Below are positions 6,181-11,083 of a stretch of 12,711 nucleotides of DNA, piece after piece. The stretch is from CAYGZQ01 sp964354375 [NCBI: uncultured Planctomycetota bacterium] (GTDB lineage: Bacteria > JAJVIF01 > JAPKYR01). Each line of letters begins with the position of its first letter. Within the stretch, counting starts at the first letter, position 1. The stretch lies in contig CAYGZQ010000085.1 of assembly GCA_964354375.1 (NCBI GenBank), positions 1 to 12,711 of the forward strand. Reading direction: 5' to 3'. The notes beneath the pieces are model-generated. The model worked only from the letters and a program-made list of their open reading frames with translations, did not search any database and was not told the DNA's origin. The position numbers and the translations under genes were made by a program.

Positions 6181-8265
6181 GTGCGGATTTACCTTTTCGT
6201 TCTTCTCGCGGTGGCGATCCTTATAGGTTGCGCGGGTACCGGCGTACATGAGCCGATCACCCCGTCCCCTTCGGTCGCCAAAGCAGTCGCCGACGCAGGT
6301 AACCGCTATGTCTGGGGACTGTGGGATGTGCGGATTTCCGCAGATCGTCAGACCGCCGAGATGATCCCCCTTCGCGCCGCGGACATGCACCTGAATGTCG
6401 TCCGCCTGCTGGAGGTAACCCCCTGCAAGACCTGCCTGACAATCGGCAATCTTCACGTAACCGGTCCGAACGAGCTTCAGGCCGATGTGAGATTGCAGCA
6501 TCCCTTTCCGGGCCTGCTGAAGTTTACCGGATTCGATGTCAGGGGCGTTTTCATCGCTCAGACCGATTTCACCTTTCCGGTCAGCGGAAGGAAGATTGCG
6601 TGGGGTGACGATGTCCCTCGGATGCTCAATCCCGACGGTTACACTTCGCTCTTCAACCCGACCGAATATCCGCCGACATTTCCTGCCGCGCTCGGGTACA
6701 TCCCCGGCAAATTCGCGACCGGCGGGGATCTGATCGCGACTCTGAATCCGTTCGCGGCGTACCGTCGCGACGCGCCGCGTCGGATGTTCGAAGCGGGCAG
6801 CGCCGAGACAAGAACAGTGCAAATCTACGCCCCTCCCGGCCCCATCCATTTCGGCTACGCAGTCGATGCATGCTGGACACCTGTCGAGAATGTCATTGAC
6901 CCGCTGACGGACTTCCCCCCTGAAGCGAATTGCCTCGAACCCTACAGGTTGGACGTCGTGATCGGCGCAGGTCTTTCGTACGAACCCGGAAGCAGTGTTG
7001 CAATCCAGGTTGAGGTATACGACCATCAAGGGCTGGAGACGATCTCAACGGCTACCGTCGAGGCGCCGGACCTTCTCGCAGGCCAACTTGCCCTCGCGTT
7101 CTCTGGAATAAGCCCGAACGGGGCCTTCGTATTCAGCGGGATGCTTTCCAATGATCTGGGTGCGCCTGACGGAGAATACTCTCTGCTTGTCAAGGTCACC
7201 GACACCGGAAGCGATCCCCACTTCGGGGGAATCGCTGCATGGCAAGTTTCACGGGTAACGGTGGGTGTGCCCAAGGGCTGGGCGCGAACATGGGGTGGAA
7301 GCAACTATGACGAAGGCAATGCTGTTGCAGTTGACGGATCAGGTAATGGGTATGTGACAGGCAGCTTCTCGAGCACAGTTGACTTTGACCCCGGGAGCGC
7401 CGTGGATAACCATACATCGAATGGGGACGGCGACGTTTTCCTGAGCACGTTCGATCCCTCGGGGGCGATCAAATGGGCGCGCACATGGGGCGGAAGCAAC
7501 GGGGACTATGGCGTCGGTGTTGCAGTTGACGGATCAGGCAACGTGTATGTGACGGGCTACTTCCGGGGCACAGTTGACTTTGACCCCGGGAGCGGCGTGG
7601 ATAGCCATGCGTCGAATGGGTACGAGGACGTTTTCCTCAGCAAGTTCGATTCATCCGGGGCCTTCAACTGGGCGCGCACATGGGGCGGAAGCAGCGCCTA
7701 TTATGACCAGGGCCTCGGTGTTGCCGTTGATGGATCAGGCAACGTGTATGTGACAGGCTGGTTCGGGAGCGTAGTTGACTTTGACCCCGGGAGCGGCGTC
7801 GATAACCATACATCGAATGAGGGCCAGGACGTTTTCCTCAGCAAGTTCGATTCCTCGGGCGACTTCAAATGGGCGCGGACGTGGGGCGGAAGCCACGATT
7901 CGGACGGAGGCCTCGGTGTTGCCGTTGACGCATCAGGCAACGTGTATCTGACAGGCTGGTTCCATGGCCCAGTTGACTTTGACCCCGGGAACGGCGTGGA
8001 TAACCATACATCGAATGGGTACAGCGACGTTTTCCTCAGCAAGTTCGATCCCTCGGGGACATTCAACTGGGCGCGCACATGGGGCGGAAGCTACTGGTTG
8101 GACAAAGGCCGCGGTGTTGCAGTTGACGGATCAGGCAACGTGTATGTGACAGGCCTGTTCGATGGCATTGTTGACTTCGACACCGGGAGCGGCGTGGATA
8201 ACCATAAATCGAATTGGTCGCATGACGTTTTCCTCAGCAAGTTCCCCCCTGACGGCAACTGGTGA
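6181..8265 (+). CDS. Lipoprotein C with N-terminal unknown region and five SBBP-type repeats
   Basis: A 694-residue paralogue of A and B, shorter because it has five repeats instead of seven. The start is a GTG at 6181, selected because AGGAGG (6169-6174) sits 6 nt upstream and the signal peptide aligns residue for residue with those of A and B. An upstream in-frame TTG at 6160 would lie in the leader. The lipobox reads LIGC with Cys17. The conserved region again has CxxC (CKTC) and the two later cysteines (DACW, ANCLE). Five blades of 65-67 residues run from W367 to the end, with WARTWGGS, GVAVDGSGNVYVTG, DFDPGSGVDNHTSN and DVFLSKF, ending FPPDGNW. Five blades would be incomplete for a seven-bladed propeller. 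The protein may form a smaller propeller, assemble with another chain, or be a contracted copy. Exported lipoprotein; function unknown. Confidence 0.9.
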   Translation: MRIYLFVLLAVAILIGCAGTGVHEPITPSPSVAKAVADAGNRYVWGLWDVRISADRQTAEMIPLRAADMHLNVVRLLEVTPCKTCLTIGNLHVTGPNELQADVRLQHPFPGLLKFTGFDVRGVFIAQTDFTFPVSGRKIAWGDDVPRMLNPDGYTSLFNPTEYPPTFPAALGYIPGKFATGGDLIATLNPFAAYRRDAPRRMFEAGSAETRTVQIYAPPGPIHFGYAVDACWTPVENVIDPLTDFPPEANCLEPYRLDVVIGAGLSYEPGSSVAIQVEVYDHQGLETISTATVEAPDLLAGQLALAFSGISPNGAFVFSGMLSNDLGAPDGEYSLLVKVTDTGSDPHFGGIAAWQVSRVTVGVPKGWARTWGGSNYDEGNAVAVDGSGNGYVTGSFSSTVDFDPGSAVDNHTSNGDGDVFLSTFDPSGAIKWARTWGGSNGDYGVGVAVDGSGNVYVTGYFRGTVDFDPGSGVDSHASNGYEDVFLSKFDSSGAFNWARTWGGSSAYYDQGLGVAVDGSGNVYVTGWFGSVVDFDPGSGVDNHTSNEGQDVFLSKFDSSGDFKWARTWGGSHDSDGGLGVAVDASGNVYLTGWFHGPVDFDPGNGVDNHTSNGYSDVFLSKFDPSGTFNWARTWGGSYWLDKGRGVAVDGSGNVYVTGLFDGIVDFDTGSGVDNHKSNWSHDVFLSKFPPDGNW
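7279..8262 (+). repeat. Five tandem SBBP-type blades in lipoprotein C
   Basis: Five repeats of 195-201 bp that are more alike in DNA than those of A or B. Blades 2 and 5, for example, share a 39-nt identical stretch (7515-7553 and 8112-8150). The coding of DFDPGSG as gactttgaccccgggagc recurs in several blades. This points to recent expansion or homogenisation within the gene. Confidence 0.9.
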
Positions 8266-8276
8266 GTCGGTTACAG

Positions 8277-8369
8277 CGAAGGACCGCTCGCTTACGGCTA
8301 AGGACCGCTCGCTTACGCTCGCGGCTCTGACAATGAGAGAATGAGAGAATGATCGGGCAACCATACCCG
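8277..8369 (+). repeat. Intergenic repeat block, copy 2 (93 bp)
   Basis: This is the second copy of the block at 3465-3550. Its two 19-bp units lie at 8278-8296 and 8299-8317, the second starting TAAGG instead of GAAGG. It carries an extra 8-bp ATGAGAGA unit (within 8332-8351), a typical slippage difference, and one G fewer in the following G run. It starts 12 nt after the stop of lipoprotein C and ends just before the putative secG promoter. Confidence 0.85.
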
Positions 8370-8370
8370 G

Positions 8371-8399
8371 TTGCGCGGGGATGTTATTTTGGGTATTAT
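8371..8399 (+). promoter_or_regulatory. Putative sigma-70 promoter for secG
   Basis: TTGCGC at 8371-8376 and TATTAT at 8394-8399 are separated by 17 bp. The pair lies directly after the repeat block and 33 nt before the secG start. The fit to consensus is moderate. Confidence 0.5.
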
Positions 8400-8432
8400 T
8401 GGTCGGCTTTTTTGAACATCGGGAGTTGTCGT

Positions 8433-8666
8433 ATGGGTTTAATGCTCTTGAAGGTGATCCATCTTATCCTGTGCGTCCTCGTTGTCGGGGGAGTGCTCAT
8501 GATGCATCAGAAGTCGGAAGGGCTTTCCGGCATCATGGGCAGCTCGTCCTACAGCTCCCGCGGCGCGAAGGGGATGGACGAGGGCATGCGCCGCATGATC
8601 ACGTGGCTCGGCGCAGGGCTCATTTTCATGGCGATCCTCCTCGATATCATCGACCGGGGGTTCTGA
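8433..8666 (+). CDS. secG: Preprotein translocase subunit SecG
   Basis: A 77-residue membrane protein with the SecG pattern: two hydrophobic segments (about residues 3-23 and 56-73) joined by a Gly/Ser-rich cytoplasmic loop (SEGLSGIMGSSSYSSRGAKG, 28-47). SecG associates with SecY and SecE in the inner-membrane export channel and supports SecA-driven translocation. The length is usual for the family. The ATG at 8433 is chosen over the in-frame ATG at 8349 because GGGAG (8421-8425) precedes it by 7 nt, the extra 28 residues are not SecG-like, and they overlap the repeat block and promoter. The next gene starts 26 nt downstream, so the two may share a transcript, although no functional link is known. 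Confidence 0.88.
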   Translation: MGLMLLKVIHLILCVLVVGGVLMMHQKSEGLSGIMGSSSYSSRGAKGMDEGMRRMITWLGAGLIFMAILLDIIDRGF

Positions 8667-8692
8667 CACCCCCTCAGGGCGGGAAAATCCCC

Positions 8693-9751
8693 ATGACACG
8701 GTCCCTAAGTCAGCCCACCGTCGCGAACACGTCGGGGCTTTCGGCGTCGCCGTCCGACAGCGGCCCGGCGCTTCTGTCGATTCGCGGTCTGAGAACGTAT
8801 TTCCACACCGACGAAGGGCTTATCAAAGCGGTCGATGACGTCTCGTTCGACATCCATCCCGGTCAGGCGCTTGGAGTGGTCGGAGAGAGCGGCAGCGGAA
8901 AATCGGTGACTGCCCTGTCGGTGATGAGGCTGATCCAGATCCCGCCGGGCGAGATCCTCGCGGGCGAGGCGATCTTCCGAGGAGCCGACCTCCTCAGACT
9001 TCCCGAGGCGCGCATGCGTCACATCCGGGGCAACGAGATCGCGATGATCTTCCAGGACCCCATGACAAGCCTCAATCCCCTCATGACCATCGGCGACCAG
9101 ATTTGCGAGGCGATCATCCTCCACCAGAAGCTTGGCAAACGGGATGCACGGGATGTCGGCGTCGAGATGCTCAAAAAGGTGAGAATTCCGCTTCCCGAAG
9201 AGCGCATGCGATCCTACCCGTTCCAGATGTCCGGCGGGATGAGGCAGCGCGCGATGATCGCGATGGCGCTGAGCTGCAACCCGTCGCTTCTCATCGCCGA
9301 TGAACCGTCGACCGCGCTCGATGTCACGATCCAGGCGCAGATTCTGGACCTGATCTCCGACCTGAGGCGCGAGACCGGCATGGCGGTGTGGATGATCACG
9401 CACGACCTCGGGGTTGTCGCCGAGACCTGTTCGAGGGTCGTGGTGATGTATGCCGGGCTGGTGATGGAAGAAGGGACGGTCGAGCAGATATTTCACGATC
9501 CGAAGCACCCGTACACCATCGGCCTCTTGAACTGCCTGCCGAGAGTGGACGAGATCAGGGACAGGCTCACGCCCATCGCGGGACAGCCTCCCAACCTCGC
9601 TGCGTTGCCGAAAGGCTGCCCGTTTGTCGACAGGTGCTCCAGAGCGAAGGAATCCGGAAAGCTCGATTTCTGTCGCGAAAACCGCCCGTGCGAGACGGTT
9701 CTCGGCGACGGCAGGCGGGTACGGTGCTGGGAGCATGGGTGTCCGGGCTGA
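8693..9751 (+). CDS. Oligopeptide/dipeptide-type ABC transporter ATP-binding protein (OppD/DppD family)
   Basis: A 352-residue ATPase of the peptide/nickel uptake ABC family, which powers import through two inner-membrane permeases fed by a substrate-binding protein. Visible motifs are Walker A GESGSGKS (64-71), Q-loop Q121 in IFQDPMTSLNP, signature MSGGM (179-183), Walker B LLIADEP (199-205) followed by STALD, and H-loop H237 in MITHDLG. The C-terminal oligopeptide-transporter extension (about 272-345) carries the family's cysteine cluster (C309, C315, C327, C333). The ATG at 8693 is the only reasonable start near the conserved core. The first 25 residues are a Ser/Ala-rich tail, and only a weak GGGCGGG ribosome site (8677-8683) lies before it, so translation may be coupled to secG. 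The usual OppF partner, permeases and binding protein are absent here, so the substrate cannot be named. Confidence 0.92.
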   Translation: MTRSLSQPTVANTSGLSASPSDSGPALLSIRGLRTYFHTDEGLIKAVDDVSFDIHPGQALGVVGESGSGKSVTALSVMRLIQIPPGEILAGEAIFRGADLLRLPEARMRHIRGNEIAMIFQDPMTSLNPLMTIGDQICEAIILHQKLGKRDARDVGVEMLKKVRIPLPEERMRSYPFQMSGGMRQRAMIAMALSCNPSLLIADEPSTALDVTIQAQILDLISDLRRETGMAVWMITHDLGVVAETCSRVVVMYAGLVMEEGTVEQIFHDPKHPYTIGLLNCLPRVDEIRDRLTPIAGQPPNLAALPKGCPFVDRCSRAKESGKLDFCRENRPCETVLGDGRRVRCWEHGCPG

Positions 9752-9768
9752 GACGTGCACATCCGCTT

Positions 9769-9797
9769 TTTACATCTCCCCCCTCCGGTCTTATACT
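9769..9797 (+). promoter_or_regulatory. Near-consensus sigma-70 promoter
   Basis: TTTACA (9769-9774) and TATACT (9792-9797) are separated by exactly 17 bp, each one mismatch from consensus. The pair lies between the ABC ATPase stop and the small unknown gene, so that gene probably has its own transcript starting near 9804. Confidence 0.7.
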
Positions 9798-9804
9798 TGT
9801 GTTT

Positions 9805-9825
9805 GCCCAGAGCTATTTTCTGGGC
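9805..9825 (+). promoter_or_regulatory. Inverted repeat at the predicted transcription start
   Basis: A perfect 7-bp inverted repeat (GCCCAGA at 9805-9811, TCTGGGC at 9819-9825) has a 7-nt spacer. It lies just downstream of the predicted -10, so it could be a repressor site or a 5' stem-loop in the mRNA. It has only a short T run inside the loop and none after the stem, so a terminator is less likely. Confidence 0.45.
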
Positions 9826-9849
9826 TTCGACAGGACGTAGGTGACGGGC

Positions 9850-10296
9850 ATGAAACGGGACCCGAGGCAAATCATCCTGATGTGGGTTTCTGTCGCGGTT
9901 GCGATAGCAATAGCGCTCGTCGTGTACCGTGCGTGCAGGACGGCCGGTGCAGTTCGCGCGATTTCGAGCAACATGCCCAGAGTGATCGAGCAGGCTCACT
10001 CGCGGGGACCGATCCCCGCGGTCGATTCACTCATGGACGAATACCGGAAAGAGGGCTATGTGGTCGCGCGCACGATCGATCTCGAAGTGGACCCGTCCGA
10101 CCCGAACCAGGTTCTGTACGAGTACAAGGTCAGCTCGCAGGACGGCAGTCAAATGCTGATTTTCCGGTGGGCATGGCGGGCGCCTAACGGTATGCCTGTG
10201 GAGAACAACCCTCAAGCCTGGGAGCGTCTCGATGAGTGGGCCTTTCTTCCTCTGACCGCCGACGCGGAGCGTGTCCAAAGCCGTCTGGGATACTGA
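9850..10296 (+). CDS. Hypothetical single-pass membrane protein
   Basis: A 148-residue protein that I do not recognise. Residues about 8-26 (IILMWVSVAVAIAIALVVY) form one hydrophobic segment after a basic N-terminus, typical of a signal anchor, so the remaining 120 residues probably face the periplasm. The soluble part is mixed alpha/beta in look, with a DxxVDPSDPN turn and a Trp-rich stretch (FRWAWRAPNG, ERLDEWAF). It has no lipobox and no catalytic motif that I can see. The frame is bounded by an in-frame TAG at 9838-9840. The start is either GTG 9841 or ATG 9850. I prefer ATG 9850 because AGGTGA (9839-9844) precedes it by 5 nt, but GTG with AGGA (9832-9835) is possible. It has its own promoter and converges on ssb. 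Confidence 0.75.
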   Translation: MKRDPRQIILMWVSVAVAIAIALVVYRACRTAGAVRAISSNMPRVIEQAHSRGPIPAVDSLMDEYRKEGYVVARTIDLEVDPSDPNQVLYEYKVSSQDGSQMLIFRWAWRAPNGMPVENNPQAWERLDEWAFLPLTADAERVQSRLGY

Positions 10297-10317
10297 AATT
10301 CCCTTCCTGACGGTCTT

Positions 10318-10821
10318 TCATGAATCGACAAAAAAGTCTTCGTCCTCTTCGAGGTCCATGTCGGGATCGAGATCGACATCGTTCGGCGGTGCAGGCGCGC
10401 CTTCGGCAGAGCGTTTCGAGGTCTGCGCCGTCGCGGACGCGTTGGGGAATTCCTGGTATGCCGGCTCCGCAGGCGCGGTCTCGCGCATTCCCTTCGGGGT
10501 GAGTATCTCCATCTGGTCGATGTGCACTTCCGTCATGTACCGTTTGATGCCGGCCTGATCCGTGTACTCGCTCCTCCTGATCCTGCCCTCGACGTACACC
10601 TTCGTGCCCTTGTCAAGATACTGGCCGCATATCTCGGCGAGCTTGCGCCAGGCCACGCACCGATGCCACTCGGTGTGCTCCTTCCGCTGACCCTGCTCAT
10701 CCGTTCCCCAGCGTTCAGTCGTGGCAAGGCTGAAATTCGCGACCGGAGTACCGTTAGATGTGTAGCGGATTTCGGGCTTGCGCCCGAGATTTCCCACCAG
10801 AATCACCTTGTTGATACCCAT
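10318..10821 (-). CDS. ssb: Single-stranded DNA-binding protein
   Basis: A 167-residue SSB that coats single-stranded DNA in replication, recombination and repair. The OB fold fills residues 1 to about 110, with the classic opening MGINKVILVGNLGRKPEIRYT, then VANFSLATTERW, EWHRCVAWRKLAEICGQYLDKGTKVYVEGRIR and the closing strand VHIDQMEIL. A Pro/Ala/Ser-rich linker follows, then an acidic tail (DLDPDMDLEEDEDFFVDS). The tail is unusual: most bacterial SSBs end in a DDDIPF-like tip that binds partner proteins, whereas here an acidic-FF motif is followed by VDS. The start is supported by AAGGAG 6 nt upstream (plus-strand 10828-10833). It is transcribed divergently from the thiolase operon and appears to be a single-gene unit. 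Confidence 0.95.
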   Translation of the reverse strand: MGINKVILVGNLGRKPEIRYTSNGTPVANFSLATTERWGTDEQGQRKEHTEWHRCVAWRKLAEICGQYLDKGTKVYVEGRIRRSEYTDQAGIKRYMTEVHIDQMEILTPKGMRETAPAEPAYQEFPNASATAQTSKRSAEGAPAPPNDVDLDPDMDLEEDEDFFVDS

Positions 10822-10862
10822 CTTTCGCTCCTTGATTTCCCGGCTTCTGCGATTGCCCCGGC

Positions 10863-10871
10863 ATTATAGCA
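10863..10871 (-). promoter_or_regulatory. Extended -10 promoter for ssb
   Basis: On the minus strand the sequence reads TGCTATAAT, an extended -10 with a perfect TATAAT, 41 nt upstream of the ssb start codon. No clear -35 lies 16-18 bp further upstream. Confidence 0.6.
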
Positions 10872-10925
10872 TGCCGAGCATCAAGCGCCATTCTAACCGA
10901 TAACGTAATCGACGACGAAAAACTG

Positions 10926-10935
10926 ACATCGATGT
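10926..10935. promoter_or_regulatory. 10-bp palindrome between divergent promoters
   Basis: ACATCGATGT is a perfect palindrome. It sits between the ssb promoter and the thiolase promoter, 21 bp upstream of the latter's -35. It could be a regulator half-site pair, but a 10-bp palindrome also occurs by chance at this scale. Confidence 0.25.
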
Positions 10936-10956
10936 AGCATGCGCGTTCGTCACCGT

Positions 10957-10986
10957 TTGACCCCCTTTTCACCAAAAGGTTATAAT
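10957..10986 (+). promoter_or_regulatory. Sigma-70 promoter of the thiolase operon
   Basis: TTGACC (10957-10962) and a perfect TATAAT (10981-10986) are separated by 18 bp. Transcription should begin near 10993, giving a 5' leader of about 90 nt before the thiolase start. Confidence 0.8.
10964..10979 (+). promoter_or_regulatory. Operator-like inverted repeat in the thiolase promoter spacer
   Basis: CCTTTT (10964-10969) and AAAAGG (10974-10979) form a perfect 6-bp inverted repeat around CACC, exactly between the -35 and -10 hexamers. A protein bound here would block RNA polymerase, so it is a candidate repressor site. No regulator gene lies next to it in the window. Confidence 0.45.
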
Positions 10987-11083
10987 ACGCGCCCATTTAG
11001 GTCATTCGGAGACCCATTCCTTGTCCGCATGGCTTGAATATTCCTTGTTCTCGAATACACGCAAGAACGGAAGGACATTTACT

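Noticed and set aside
5338-7029. 563-residue minus-strand open frame crossing lipoproteins B and C
   Set aside because: It is antisense to two well-supported genes and crosses the gene C promoter and leader. Its repeats are only the mirror of the coding repeats, and it has no ribosome site or recognisable domain.
2057-8262. CRISPR-like regular repeats
   Set aside because: The periodicity is about 195 bp, in frame and degenerate, and codes for protein blades. There are no short identical repeats with unique spacers.
8349-8432. Upstream ATG extending secG by 28 residues
   Set aside because: The extension overlaps the intergenic repeat and the putative promoter, has no ribosome site and is unlike SecG N-termini.
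8705-9760. 351-residue minus-strand open frame
   Set aside because: It lies fully opposite the ABC ATPase, which has all its motifs. It is a shadow of biased codon use in high-GC DNA.
10297-10317. Bidirectional terminator between the unknown gene and ssb
   Set aside because: The gap is 21 bp and contains no stem-loop of useful length. The TTCATGAA palindrome at 10318-10324 is too short.
10822-10996. 80-residue minus-strand frame overlapping the ssb promoter region
   Set aside because: It overlaps the ssb start in another frame, crosses both divergent promoters and has no family resemblance.
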